Shown: positions 1 through 8,640, counted from the first letter of the stretch. The stretch is DNA of 54,563 nucleotides from Thermoanaerobaculales bacterium (GCA_029287235.1 JARFRM010000172.1:1-54563); one strand, 5' to 3'. Notes: generated by a model from the sequence alone, not told the origin. A program made the numbers and translations.

Positions 1-1
1 C

Positions 2-82
2 TCGAGCAAGTTCGGAGTCCGCCTCGTGCCCGAAGAGCACCGCTGTGCCCTTCGAAGGTGCCAAAATCGCACTTCGGGCTAG
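2..82 (+). CDS. Possible 3' end of a gene entering from the left edge
   Basis: An open frame runs from the window edge to a TAG at 80-82. Its first dozen codons end mostly in G or C, as in the real genes nearby, and would read SSKFGVRLVPEEHRC. The last codons lose that bias. Only about 26 residues are visible, so no family can be named. The stop lies in the same CTAG tetranucleotide that supplies the stop of the convergent gene on the minus strand. It could equally be noncoding sequence. Confidence 0.3.
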   Translation, partial: SSKFGVRLVPEEHRCALRRCQNRTSG

Positions 83-252
83 TCGCCAAGCAATGACGTG
101 ATCACGATCCCAAGGAAGAGAACGATCAACAGCGCACCGACGCCGGCCATGAAAAGCTCGCCGAGGGAGTATGTGTTCCCTCTCTTCCACCCGGACGGAG
201 GTTTGTTGTTACCTTTCCCGGACGCACGTTTGGTCGGTTTCCGTTTCGCCAC
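79..252 (-). CDS. Small single-pass membrane protein, unknown function
   Basis: The 57-residue product has a basic, Lys/Arg-rich and hydrophilic N-terminus (about residues 1-35, beginning MAKRKPTKR) and one C-terminal hydrophobic helix (GVGALLIVLFLGIVITSLL). This suggests a single membrane anchor with the basic end in the cytoplasm. The frame can be extended to a TTG at 270. I prefer the GTG at 250-252 because the protein then begins at its Lys-rich head; neither start has a strong Shine-Dalgarno sequence. The family is not recognised. GC-rich third positions support real coding. Confidence 0.6.
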   Translation of the reverse strand: MAKRKPTKRASGKGNNKPPSGWKRGNTYSLGELFMAGVGALLIVLFLGIVITSLLGD

Positions 253-270
253 GGTTCGAGTGTAACCCAA

Positions 271-827
271 TCACCGTTTTCCGGAACCGGAACACCCCTC
301 TCAGTCAGGGGGAGTTTCTCTCGAGACCCGGTCATCGGCGCCGACTGACGGAGACGGAAACCTGGAGCTCTTCGGATCGGAACACGCGGCGAGGAGTCTG
401 ATTTTGTATACAATGAAACGGGATTTTCATTGAGATTTTCAGGTGAATATTTGTCTTCGAATCTTGCGACGGCCGTTGAGGGGCGTCGGAAAATTTCATG
501 AATGGAAGATGGTGGGTGGCAACCCCCGAATTCCCTGTAATCCGGAGGATGCCGTGTTATGGTAGGCCAATAGTAGGTTAATATTGGCGGGACAAAAATG
601 GTGGGCGGCAGATTTTCCGCCGATGCAAGGTGGGCATGCGATCGGTTCTCGAAGTCTTCCGGACTCCCTCGAAAATCGACGAGCAGGGTATGAGAACCTT
701 AGACCACATGATACCAACATCCATGCAATCGCCATGCCAGATTCTCGCCAAGAAACAGATCCGCTGGAATGCTCGTATGACCCATTGAGATGCGGGGGCG
801 TCCCAGAATAGGACAAGGGGGACTGAA
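271..827. other. 557-base stretch without a supported gene
   Basis: Several frames are open here but none has a good start, a Shine-Dalgarno sequence or protein-like composition. The base composition is visibly less GC-rich around 400-470. That part holds a TATACAAT box at 407-414 without a matching -35, and a short direct repeat GATTTTCA at 422-429 and 435-442. It may carry the promoters of the minus-strand small gene and of the operon starting at 828. I see no RNA gene in it. Confidence 0.4.
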
Positions 828-1349
828 ATGAACATCGGCGTAGAAGGTGCGCGCGAACAACGCAATCTTCTCGAACGGATCGGCTCGAAGATCCCGGGAT
901 TCCAGGGATATCTGGAGGCGGAGTTGCGTCGAGACGTCGACAAGATGCAGCGCGATTGGCTGGCGGCCCAGGTGGATCGCGGACGCCAAGCTCTCCAGGA
1001 ACAGGTTCGCGACTGGAGCCGTTCCGGAAACCTCGCCAATCTCGACCTGGCCTCGAGCGCAGACAAAGGCCTCGATCGCCTCGCAAACAGAATCCGTCAT
1101 GCGGACTACGGGTCCAGCGGTTTCTTCGATCCCGTCAAGATTCGCCAGGCCGAGCTCGATCGGCTCTACGCCTTTGATCTTGCGTTGATCGGCACCGTCG
1201 AGGGTCTCGCTGATCGGATCGAGATGCTGCCTGGAACGGCGGCGGAACCCGATCTCAGGACCCTCCTCGACGCGGTGCACGCGGCCGATCGCCAGTTCGA
1301 CGAGCGGGCCACCGTGTTCGAAGATGTGACGCAGAAGGGAGGTGTGTGA
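828..1349 (+). CDS. Helical protein heading the SPFH/zinc-ribbon operon
   Basis: This is a 173-residue, mostly charged and helical protein with no signal peptide or membrane segment, so it is probably cytoplasmic. The start at 828 is preceded by AAGGGGGAC at a suitable distance. The stop TGA overlaps the ATG of the SPFH gene by one base (TGATG), so the two are probably translationally coupled. In the comparable Bacillus pspA-ydjGHI locus the first gene encodes the coiled-coil protein PspA. This protein has helical stretches (about residues 30-70 and 100-125) but no PspA signature that I can see, and no heptad pattern long enough to claim homology. A function as client or adaptor of the SPFH protein is inference. 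Confidence 0.7.
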   Translation: MNIGVEGAREQRNLLERIGSKIPGFQGYLEAELRRDVDKMQRDWLAAQVDRGRQALQEQVRDWSRSGNLANLDLASSADKGLDRLANRIRHADYGSSGFFDPVKIRQAELDRLYAFDLALIGTVEGLADRIEMLPGTAAEPDLRTLLDAVHAADRQFDERATVFEDVTQKGGV

Positions 1350-2443
1350 TGGCTCTACTCGAGATTCTCGAGCATCATGATCCCACCGGTGAGGAGATCG
1401 TCTATCGATTTCCGCCCCAAGGCAGCGCCGACATCAAGCTGGGAGCGCAGTTGGTTGTGCATGAGACCCAGGAGGCGGTGTTGTACCGCGACGGGAAGGC
1501 CCTGGATGTCTTCGGACCCGGCCGTCACACCCTCAGCACCCAGAACATCCCGCTGCTCGGGAAGGTCATCGGCGCTCCGTTCGGGGGCGAATCACCGTTC
1601 CGGGTGGCGGTGGTCTTCGTCAACAAGAAGACCTTCATCGATCAGAAATGGGGAACCCGCGAGCCGGTTGTCTTTCGCGACACCGAGCTCGGAATGGTCC
1701 GGCTTCGCGCATTCGGCAACTATGCCTACCGAATCGCAGACAGCCAGCTCTTCGTCAACACCGTCGTCGGATCCCAGGGTCTTTTCGAGACCGATCGGCT
1801 CAAGGACTTCTACCGCGATGTCATCGTCTCCCGGCTCAACGACCTCCTCGGCGAGACGCTGAAGACGATCTTCGATCTCGCCCGTTACTACGACGAGCTC
1901 GGGACCGCGGCCAAGGCCCGACTGGCGGAGGACTTCGCCAAGTACGGCGTCGATCTCACCGACTTCTACATCAACTCCATCACCCCACCCGACGAGGTGC
2001 AGGAGAAGATGGACGAGCGCTCCGCCATGGGTGCGGTGGGTGACATGAACACCTACATGCAGTTCAAGGCTGCTCAGGCCATCCAGGACGCCGCCGAGGG
2101 CGGTGGGGGTGGCGAAGGCGGTGCGGCGGGCGCCGGGATGGGGCTCGGCCTCGGCGCCGGGTTCGGCGCCATGATGCCGGGAATGATCGCCAACGCCATG
2201 ACCCAGGCCGGTCAGGGAGGCGGTCAGGCCCAGGGGGCCGGTGCACCAGCCGCAGCCGGCGGTGCTGCCGCGGTCGCAGCCGGTGGATTCTGCGCCGACT
2301 GCGGTTCTCAAATGCCCCAGGGCGCGAAGTTCTGCCCGGGCTGCGGCAAGGCTCAGGAGGCTTCGGGATGTTCGGGCTGCGGCCAACCGGTGCCCGACGG
2401 AGCCAAGTTCTGTCCCAACTGCGGAACGAAACAAGCGGAGTGA
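1349..2443 (+). CDS. SPFH-domain protein with C-terminal double zinc ribbon (YdjI/virion-core type)
   Basis: The protein has 364 residues. Residues about 1-230 form an SPFH (band-7) domain of the virion-core-protein/YdjI type, beginning [20 protein letters not shown] and including [10 protein letters not shown] and the late motif [11 protein letters not shown] Gly/Ala-rich flexible linker follows (about 245-312). The C-terminus is a double zinc ribbon with four CxxC pairs (CADC, CPGC, CSGC, CPNC). There is no N-terminal membrane helix, unlike flotillins. YdjI in Bacillus is a soluble SPFH protein recruited by membrane zinc-ribbon partners in the PspA stress response, and the neighbours here fit that pattern. 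The frame also has a GTG at 1346; the ATG at 1349 gives the usual TGATG overlap. Confidence 0.85.
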   Translation: MALLEILEHHDPTGEEIVYRFPPQGSADIKLGAQLVVHETQEAVLYRDGKALDVFGPGRHTLSTQNIPLLGKVIGAPFGGESPFRVAVVFVNKKTFIDQKWGTREPVVFRDTELGMVRLRAFGNYAYRIADSQLFVNTVVGSQGLFETDRLKDFYRDVIVSRLNDLLGETLKTIFDLARYYDELGTAAKARLAEDFAKYGVDLTDFYINSITPPDEVQEKMDERSAMGAVGDMNTYMQFKAAQAIQDAAEGGGGGEGGAAGAGMGLGLGAGFGAMMPGMIANAMTQAGQGGGQAQGAGAPAAAGGAAAVAAGGFCADCGSQMPQGAKFCPGCGKAQEASGCSGCGQPVPDGAKFCPNCGTKQAE

Positions 2444-2503
2444 CGGTGACCGTCCCGGGGAGACTGAGATGGGCTGCCCGCGGTCTTTGGTCGGTCGCTC
2501 ATC

Positions 2504-2589
2504 ACAACCAGAAAGGCACAAGGACACAAAGGGGTCCACAACGAGATTCCCGTTGTGACGATCTTCGTGTCTTCGTGTCTCGGTGGTTG
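2504..2589. repeat. Imperfect palindromic element between operon genes (MITE- or REP-like)
   Basis: The left arm (2504-2532, beginning CAACCAGAAAGGCACAAGG) and the right arm (2563-2589, ending GTCTCGGTGGTTG) are imperfect inverted copies of each other. Between them lies a perfect 7-base inner hairpin, CACAACG at 2537-2543 and CGTTGTG at 2551-2557. The whole could fold into one long stem. The arms have the GACACNAAGGCACNAAG periodicity of palindromic repeats that recur in many environmental bacterial genomes. It sits in the only real gap of the operon and contains no transposase, so it would be a nonautonomous element. I see no other full copy in this window. Confidence 0.7.
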
Positions 2590-2610
2590 CGACGAACTGT
2601 GAGTGCCTAG

Positions 2611-3363
2611 ATGTCGGTCTCCTGCACCCAGTGCGGGGCCTCCATCGAGCCGCGGGCCGACGAGCGTCTGCTCGAGTGCCCGTTCTGCTCAACCGCGTTG
2701 GTCCTCGACGGCTCCGCCACCCTCTTCCACGAGATGATGGTGCCGACCATCGCCGCCGAGCAGGTTCCGGCGCACCTGCGGCGGTTTCTCGGCGGAGGTT
2801 CGACGGTGGCCGATCTCGACCGCAAGGCTCATCTTGACGAGCCGAGACTCGAGTACTTCCCATTCTGGGCCTTCACGATCATGGAGGATGGCGGCGAGCG
2901 GGTCGTCCTCGAACCTGCGGCGCCTTCATCGTTGCAGGGCCTCCAGGGTCTCGAGTTGCCGGCGGGACGAACCCGGACCATGACCGAAGGCGATTCGGCG
3001 GGGGCGCCGGTGATCGAACCCGAGGTTCCGGCCGACACCGCTCGCGAGTGGCTGCAATCGCGGTTTGGAATGGACGTTGCGGTGCGACGAACCGTCCTCT
3101 ACCACCTGCCGCTCTATCGTACTCCGTACTCGTATCTGGGCCGCACCTACCAGGCGGCGGTGGATGCGATCTCCGGCAAGGTCTTCCCGGCAGATTTTCC
3201 GTCCAAGGCGGAATCGCCGTTCGTTCTGGTCGCTGTTCTGGCTCTGGTGGTCTTTGGTGTCGAAGGCCTGATCGTGAGCAACCCCCTGGTCAAGGTTGTG
3301 GTCTATCTGATCTCGGCGGTGCCGATACTCGGGATTGCCTGGATGACGAGCCGAAAGGTCTAG
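2611..3363 (+). CDS. Zinc-ribbon membrane protein of the SPFH cassette
   Basis: The 250-residue product starts with a single zinc ribbon: CTQC at residues 5-8 and CPFC near 24-27. A soluble middle domain (about 40-195) follows, containing PLYRTPYSYLGRTYQAAVD. Two closely spaced C-terminal transmembrane helices (about 205-225 and 230-247) end the protein. The segment Y-G/S-Y-x-G-R-T-Y-Q is shared with the next gene's product, so these are paralogous. The architecture, an N-terminal zinc ribbon plus C-terminal membrane anchor, recalls Bacillus YdjG, which recruits the SPFH protein to the membrane. That function here is inferred. No strong Shine-Dalgarno sequence precedes the ATG; the palindromic element lies just upstream. 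Confidence 0.75.
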   Translation: MSVSCTQCGASIEPRADERLLECPFCSTALVLDGSATLFHEMMVPTIAAEQVPAHLRRFLGGGSTVADLDRKAHLDEPRLEYFPFWAFTIMEDGGERVVLEPAAPSSLQGLQGLELPAGRTRTMTEGDSAGAPVIEPEVPADTAREWLQSRFGMDVAVRRTVLYHLPLYRTPYSYLGRTYQAAVDAISGKVFPADFPSKAESPFVLVAVLALVVFGVEGLIVSNPLVKVVVYLISAVPILGIAWMTSRKV

Positions 3364-3366
3364 CGG

Positions 3367-4488
3367 GTGACGCAATCCCGGATCCCGCCGCCGCCCCCGC
3401 CGGTCCGCGACGCGGAGGTCGTATCGCCGGCCGAGACCACGGGAGGCGGCAAGAAATCAGCGAAGAAACCCAAGGTGCTGACCGGTCTCACCTGCGCCTC
3501 GTGTGGCGGGACCGTGGGGGTGCAGGAGGGTCGAACCAACATCGAATGCCGCTACTGCGGCACTCCACAGGCGGTGGTCGGTGAACGGGGCATCGCCCGC
3601 GTGATGGTGCTCAATCGTCTCGACCGTCGGCAGGCCGGTGAGGTGGTTCGGGGTTGGCTCAGGCGGGGCATTCGAAAAGACCCCGCTCTCAAGCGAGAAG
3701 CCTCGCTTCAGGAGGCGTTCCTCGCCTGGTTCCCCTTTGTCCGGGCCCGGTTGGACGCCATCGGATGGATCCTCGGGATCAAGAAACGACGCCGAAAGCG
3801 AGGCAACCGAACCGAGACCGTCAAGCAGCCCGTCGAGCACATGATCGAGCGATCGGTGGATCTCACCATGCCGGCAGCCGACATGGCCGAGTTCGGGGTT
3901 CATCGGGTCGATCTTGCCGGCGACGAGGTGCTTCCGCTGGACGACGATCTCCTGCGGTCGCGTGGGATGGTCTTTCGTCCGAGCCGGTCGCTCGATGAGA
4001 TCGGTGACCGTCTCAGGAAGCGAGCGATCGCGGACGCCGAACGCGCCAATCGCCTGGATCGGGTGAGCTTCTCGTGGCTGAGTTCCGTGAGGCGGCGGGT
4101 CACCCTGGTCTACTACCCCATGTGGGTCATTCGATACGGCTTTCGCGGCCGGACCTATCAGATCCTGATCGATGCCGAGGATGGTGCTCTCGCCTACGGC
4201 AAGGCGCCCGGGAATCACCTTTGGCGTGCGTTCTGCGTCGTTGCGTCCTGCGCGGGAGCTTCGTTTATCGGCACGTCCCTTTTGCAGCACGCCGGTGCAA
4301 TCCTCCAGTCGGATGAAGGCTTCAAGGGGATCATCTTTGTCGGGCTAGCTCTTGCGGGATTGGTCTTCTGGGGCTATCGGCAGTTTCGTCACGGTGGTGT
4401 TGTGGAGGAGGGGACCGGGCTCGCCGAGAGCAAGACCGAGCTCGGACTCGAAGAGACCCTCAAGGACATGGTTGGGCGAATCCAATGA
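3367..4488 (+). CDS. Second zinc-ribbon membrane protein of the SPFH cassette
   Basis: The 373-residue protein begins with a Pro-rich tail (PPPPPP near residues 7-12) and a Lys-rich segment, then a zinc ribbon (CASC about 43-46, CRYC about 61-64). A large soluble region contains a basic stretch (IKKRRRKRGN) and the motif YGFRGRTYQILIDAEDG, which matches the preceding paralogue. Two C-terminal transmembrane helices lie at about 278-300 and 318-338. Translation starts at GTG 3367, three bases after the previous stop, and its last codons overlap the next gene by four bases (ATGA). It is probably an inner-membrane partner of the SPFH protein; its biochemical role is unknown. Confidence 0.75.
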   Translation: MTQSRIPPPPPPVRDAEVVSPAETTGGGKKSAKKPKVLTGLTCASCGGTVGVQEGRTNIECRYCGTPQAVVGERGIARVMVLNRLDRRQAGEVVRGWLRRGIRKDPALKREASLQEAFLAWFPFVRARLDAIGWILGIKKRRRKRGNRTETVKQPVEHMIERSVDLTMPAADMAEFGVHRVDLAGDEVLPLDDDLLRSRGMVFRPSRSLDEIGDRLRKRAIADAERANRLDRVSFSWLSSVRRRVTLVYYPMWVIRYGFRGRTYQILIDAEDGALAYGKAPGNHLWRAFCVVASCAGASFIGTSLLQHAGAILQSDEGFKGIIFVGLALAGLVFWGYRQFRHGGVVEEGTGLAESKTELGLEETLKDMVGRIQ

Positions 4489-5075
4489 GTCTGCGGCTGA
4501 TCAATCTCGACTGCCCTTCGTGCGGATCGGCGATGCGAGGGGAAGGCCTCGACACGATCTTCTTTTGTGGCCATTGCGGCGACGCCGCCGTCCTCGAGGA
4601 CGACGGGCTGCAAACGGTCGACAGTACCGCCCTGATGCCGACACCGGGACGTCACGCCGGTGTGTGGAAACCCGCGTGGAGGTTCGAGGTTCAGGTTCGG
4701 GTGACTCAACGAGTCCGGGCCGACGGCCGGACGACACCCGATTGGGAGGCCGGAAGGACGTTCTTCATCCCCGCCTTCGATCTGCCGCTCGACGATCTGA
4801 CGCGGCTGTCGCGTGCCCTCTCCGAGGTCGCCGAATCGGCGGCGGAGGTGCCGAGAGAGCCCATCCGCGGCGGCACACTCGCCGTCGACGACGCTCTGGA
4901 GCTGATCCGGCACATCCTGATCGGCGATGAAGTGCGCCGGTTGGACATGTTGGCGTCGGTGATGGTGGATGTGGAAGAAGTCAGCCGAAGCCTGGTCGCG
5001 CTTCCGTTCGAGACCGGAAATGGGCAGCTCCGGTGCGCGGTCACCGGAGTCACCGTTCAACATCGAGCCGCGTGA
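4485..5075 (+). CDS. Third zinc-ribbon protein of the SPFH cassette, soluble
   Basis: The product is 196 residues with an N-terminal zinc ribbon (CPSC at about residues 10-13, CGHC at about 28-31) and an alpha/beta region without membrane helices. It starts in an ATGA overlap with the previous gene, so it belongs to the same translationally coupled unit. The ribbon resembles those of its two neighbours, but the downstream domain lacks their GRTYQ motif. It might be a soluble regulator or assembly factor of the membrane complex; that is inference. Confidence 0.7.
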   Translation: MSLRLINLDCPSCGSAMRGEGLDTIFFCGHCGDAAVLEDDGLQTVDSTALMPTPGRHAGVWKPAWRFEVQVRVTQRVRADGRTTPDWEAGRTFFIPAFDLPLDDLTRLSRALSEVAESAAEVPREPIRGGTLAVDDALELIRHILIGDEVRRLDMLASVMVDVEEVSRSLVALPFETGNGQLRCAVTGVTVQHRAA

Positions 5076-5196
5076 TTTTCAAGTATTTGCATCTCGGGTT
5101 TCCTTTTTTACAACAATTGACAGCATCCCCGGCCGATTCGGCGTACAAACGTATGTAGCAATAACGCGATCGGTTTTGAGAGGAGGATTGCGAATC

Positions 5197-5769
5197 ATGA
5201 GGAAGATCGTTTTCATCTTGTTCGTGACGGCAGTATTTGCGGCACCCGCAGCGGCGACCGAGACGGGGTTCTACATTGGGGGTGGTCTCGGCATCTCGTC
5301 CCTGGATGCCCGCGACTTCGATCCGGACTATGCCCACCTTCGCTTCGAAGACGAAGACTTCGGGGCCAAAATTTTCGCCGGCTATCGACCCTTCAAGTAC
5401 TTCGCCGTAGAAGCCGGCTACACCGATTTCGGGAACGTCAAGGTGTGGGAGGGGGGGAACGCTCAATTCTACGAGGAAGCCGACATCCACGTCACGATGT
5501 GGAGCGGGTATGCCGTCGGTCTCATCCCGCTGAGCGGGAAAGTGGATCTCTTTGGCAAGCTCGGGTACGCCTCGTGGGATGTCGACAACAGGGTCAACAG
5601 TCGCGGCGAGACCGAAGACCGTTCGACCAGCGGCTCGGATCTGGCGTTCGGCGCCGGGGTGAACTTCAGGTTCAATAAGCTCGGTGCCCGGTTCGAGGGA
5701 GACTGGCTGGAGATCCCCGACACGAGCGGCGTGTTCCTGTTTTCGATCAGCTTGACCTACATCTTTTAG
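5197..5769 (+). CDS. Outer-membrane beta-barrel protein (porin/OmpA-like 8-strand family)
   Basis: The 190-residue product has a clean Sec signal peptide (MRKIVFILFVTAVFAAPAAA, cut before TETGFY). Alternating-hydrophobic strands typical of small barrels follow, such as FYIGGGLGISS, FAVEAGYTDFG and GKLGYASW, and it ends in a C-terminal aromatic, F. The longest frame extends upstream to 4969, but the ATG at 5197 has a strong AGAGGAGG 11 bases upstream and begins exactly at the signal peptide. A TTGACA lies at 5117-5122, but no well-spaced -10 is seen (TACAAA comes 21 bases later). A hairpin-plus-T terminator follows the gene, so it is probably a single-gene unit. The function of the barrel is unknown. 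Confidence 0.8.
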   Translation: MRKIVFILFVTAVFAAPAAATETGFYIGGGLGISSLDARDFDPDYAHLRFEDEDFGAKIFAGYRPFKYFAVEAGYTDFGNVKVWEGGNAQFYEEADIHVTMWSGYAVGLIPLSGKVDLFGKLGYASWDVDNRVNSRGETEDRSTSGSDLAFGAGVNFRFNKLGARFEGDWLEIPDTSGVFLFSISLTYIF

Positions 5770-5846
5770 CCCCAGATGGAGGCCCCCCGTGTGTTGCCGG
5801 GGAGGCCGGGATAGTCTGACATTCGCTCGGCGCCATTGCCCTTGAG

Positions 5847-5875
5847 AAACCCCAGGGTCCGCCCGGGGGTTTTTT
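5847..5875 (+). terminator. Rho-independent terminator after the beta-barrel gene
   Basis: AAACCCC (5847-5853) pairs with GGGGTTT (5866-5872). An inner GGG/CCC stem and the tetraloop TCCG give a long GC-rich hairpin with one A/G mismatch, which runs directly into a T tract (5870-5875). It lies 78 bases after the stop codon, pointing in the direction of the gene. Confidence 0.85.
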
Positions 5876-6034
5876 CTTGCCGGGCGGTGGCGGATGGCGG
5901 CTTTCAAACCGGTGTCGGTCCGGATATCATGGATGCATAGGATGCAAGGGCTGAAACATCCCGGACAGAATTTCGTAATTCTCAATATGAGGTGAATATA
6001 TATTAATCTGTCTCAATTTCGTGGAGGTGCTTCC

Positions 6035-7528
6035 GTGACTTCGACAATCTTGATGTTGGCCGTGATCATCATTCCCGCCCTGCTGTTCTTCGCCTATCTC
6101 CTCATCCGGGTTCGCTACAAGAAGGCGGGGCCTGACGAGGCGCTGATCGTCTTCGGACGACGCAAGCTCATCGGCAAGAAGGTCCGGACCGAAAAGGGCG
6201 AGATCGAGGGCTTCCGCATCATCCGCGGGGGCGGGACCTTTGTCTGGCCGGCGTGGGAGCAGTTCGAGGTGCTCTCATTGCGGATGATGACGCTTGAGAT
6301 CGACCTGCCGCACGTTTACACGATCCAGGGCATTCCCATCAACGTCAAGGCGGTGGCGCAGGTCAAGGTGCAGGGCGACGTCGACCACATCCGCAGCGCG
6401 GCGGAGGGCTTTCTCGGAATGCCGGTGGACGAGGTCCAGGCCACCATCAAGGAAACGGTGGCCGGGCACCTACGTGGGATCGTCGGCACCCTCACCGTCG
6501 AGGAGCTCTACCGTGAACAGAAGCTCTTCCAGGACAAGGTGCGGGATGAAGCCCACACCGATCTCGAAGGGATGGGTTTCGAGTTCCGTTCGTTTGTTTT
6601 CCAGGCGATTCAGGACGATGAGGGCTATCTCAACGCTCTCGGTCAACCCAAGATTCAGGAGGCGTTGAAGAACGCGCGTATCGCCACGGCCAATGCCGAC
6701 CGCGACGCGGCGATCGAGGAGGAGCAGGCTCGCCAGCAGAAGGAGCAGAAGCGGATCGGGGTCGATACCGAAATCGCCGAAGCCGACAAGGCGCTCTCCC
6801 TCAAGGTCGCCTCGATCAAGAAAGAGGTCGACGTCGCCGACGCCCAGGCGGTCAAGGCGGGCGAGATGGAGCTCAAGGTCCAGGACATCCGGATCGCCGA
6901 CCAGGAGGTCGAGCGGCAGAAGCTCGAGCTCAACGCTTCGATCCGTGAGAAGGCCGACGCCAAGAAGTACGAGGCCGAACGGCTCGCCGACGCCAAGAAG
7001 TACACGGTCGAGAAGGAAGCTGCGGCCGAGAGATTGCGCCGCGAGGAAGCCGCGAAAGCCCTCCAGGCCGAGGGTATGGCCAAAGCGGAGGCGGAATCGG
7101 TCCAGCGGCGGCAGATCGGTCTCGCCGAGGCCGAGGCCATCCAGGCCAGGGGTGAGGCCGAGGCGCTTGCTCGACGCAAGCTCGCCGAGGCGCTCAAGCT
7201 CTACAACGAGGCCGGTCTCTCCATCGAGGCGCTGAAGGTGCTTCCGGAAATCGCGGCGGCAGTTTCAGAGCCGTTGTCCAGGGCGGGTGAAACCACCATC
7301 ATCTCCAACGGCGGCAACCCCGGGGACGGAACCGGAGCCGCACGTCTGACCGACGATGTCATTCAGGTAATGACCCAGCTCGGTCCGGTCATGAAGCAAC
7401 TTTCAGGTGTGGACATGGACAAGCTCCTCCGCGACATCTCGAGCCTTCCCGCGGCCGTTGCCAAGGGGGTCTCGGGCGCCGGGGAGGAGGTGCCGAAGAA
7501 GGGCTCAGGCAAGGTCTTCGGCGAGTGA
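6035..7528 (+). CDS. Flotillin-like SPFH/band-7 membrane scaffold protein
   Basis: The 497-residue protein has an N-terminal membrane helix (about residues 3-22), an SPFH domain (about 30-215) and a long Glu/Ala-rich coiled coil (about 220-400, with repeats such as EAEAIQARGEAEALA). A tail resembling the flotillin oligomerisation region follows (VLPEIAAAVSEPL and QVMTQLGPVMKQLSG). This is full length for bacterial FloT/YuaG-type flotillins, which organise membrane microdomains. The GTG start at 6035 is preceded by GTGGAGGTG at good distance. The 100 bases upstream are unusually AT-rich and probably contain the promoter. No NfeD-type partner is adjacent; the next gene begins 8 bases later. Confidence 0.9.
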   Translation: MTSTILMLAVIIIPALLFFAYLLIRVRYKKAGPDEALIVFGRRKLIGKKVRTEKGEIEGFRIIRGGGTFVWPAWEQFEVLSLRMMTLEIDLPHVYTIQGIPINVKAVAQVKVQGDVDHIRSAAEGFLGMPVDEVQATIKETVAGHLRGIVGTLTVEELYREQKLFQDKVRDEAHTDLEGMGFEFRSFVFQAIQDDEGYLNALGQPKIQEALKNARIATANADRDAAIEEEQARQQKEQKRIGVDTEIAEADKALSLKVASIKKEVDVADAQAVKAGEMELKVQDIRIADQEVERQKLELNASIREKADAKKYEAERLADAKKYTVEKEAAAERLRREEAAKALQAEGMAKAEAESVQRRQIGLAEAEAIQARGEAEALARRKLAEALKLYNEAGLSIEALKVLPEIAAAVSEPLSRAGETTIISNGGNPGDGTGAARLTDDVIQVMTQLGPVMKQLSGVDMDKLLRDISSLPAAVAKGVSGAGEEVPKKGSGKVFGE

Positions 7529-7536
7529 GGTGATCC

Positions 7537-8640
7537 ATGAAGGTGTCGGATGATCTGACGGCGCTGGTTTTCGAGCTCCAGCGAGCCCGCTCTCCTGTGG
7601 AGAAGGGGCGGGCGCTGGCGCGGGCGTGGCGGACCATTCGTGGGCTCAGTGCCACCGAGCGAAGGTTGCTTGTGCGCGAAGTCGGATTCGACGGCGCGGA
7701 GGATCTCGTCGAGGGACTCGCGGGAAAGAGCGGCGGTACCTTTGCACCGGCGGCGGTGCTCGAAGCCCTCGGCAGGATGCGAAAGGACGAGAGCCTGACG
7801 GTTCGGGGCATCCTCGCCGATCTGCGAGATCCCGGCCGGCGCGAGGATCTCCTGGTGCGTGGCATCGACCTCGTCGTCGGCGATGAGCCGGGGGGCGGAG
7901 ACGAAGAGCTGGAAGAGTTTCTCGACTCCGAAACCGTGGGTGGCGATGGATCGGCGGAGAATTCCGCGGCGGTCTCTGCGACCGAGATTCCGCTTCCCGG
8001 CGACAAAGGCCGGGACGAAGCGGAGCCCGCGGGCGCCGAAGCGAGATCTGTCCCGGCCGACGTGGTTCCACCCCCGCCCCCGCCAGCGGAGACGAAAACC
8101 CATGATTCCCCCTCGGATCCCGGACCTGCCGTGGAAGTCGACCGTGAGCCCGATCCGGCGCCGGTCGTCGAAAATCGGGAGGAGCCGATCTGGGACGAGA
8201 TCTGGAGAAGGTCCCCGACCAGTGCAGTGGCCCCTGTGTTGGTTGGACGAGAGAAGGTCCCCTTGTACTCGGGCGACGCGACCCGGGAGCGGGAGGTCGC
8301 AGGCTCGGTGTTGCACCGGTTGCGCGGGTTCCGGGACGGCATCGCGGATCTCCGCGGTGGCGGCAGCACCGCCGTCCTCGACGCCCTCGATGCCCTGCCC
8401 GAGCCCTGGGCGAAGCGTCGCGCGGTGGTCGCGCTCATCGAGTCGGGGATACCCGAGGATGTCTCCGCCGCCCTGGATCTCGTCGAAGAACTTGATCGGC
8501 CCATGGATCGCCGCTGGTGTCTCGCGGCGCTCGCGAGACGCGGCGATCTCGACGGTGACGATCTCGAGCGTGCGCTGGGGATGCTTGCCTCTCCTGCAGC
8601 GCGCCGGAGAGTGAGGCGGCTGGCGGGCGGAGAAAGCTGA
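7537..8640 (+). CDS. Uncharacterised protein cotranscribed with flotillin
   Basis: The 367-residue soluble protein has a helical N-terminal region (about 1-105), a long acidic and Pro-rich low-complexity linker (about 110-245, including PPPPPP) and a helical C-terminal region (about 255-365). The C-terminal part has HEAT- or armadillo-like pairs of helices, for example ALDALPEPWAKRRAVVALIESG and RRWCLAALARRGDL. It starts 8 bases after the flotillin stop (GAGGTGATCC before the ATG), so it is almost certainly in the same operon. A role as cytoplasmic partner of the flotillin is inferred from position alone. Confidence 0.7.
   Translation: MKVSDDLTALVFELQRARSPVEKGRALARAWRTIRGLSATERRLLVREVGFDGAEDLVEGLAGKSGGTFAPAAVLEALGRMRKDESLTVRGILADLRDPGRREDLLVRGIDLVVGDEPGGGDEELEEFLDSETVGGDGSAENSAAVSATEIPLPGDKGRDEAEPAGAEARSVPADVVPPPPPPAETKTHDSPSDPGPAVEVDREPDPAPVVENREEPIWDEIWRRSPTSAVAPVLVGREKVPLYSGDATREREVAGSVLHRLRGFRDGIADLRGGGSTAVLDALDALPEPWAKRRAVVALIESGIPEDVSAALDLVEELDRPMDRRWCLAALARRGDLDGDDLERALGMLASPAARRRVRRLAGGES

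Noticed and set aside
5117-5149. TTGACA-TACAAA promoter for the beta-barrel gene
   Set aside because: The spacing of 21 bases is too long for a normal sigma70 promoter, so it is mentioned only as a weak possibility in the gene entry.
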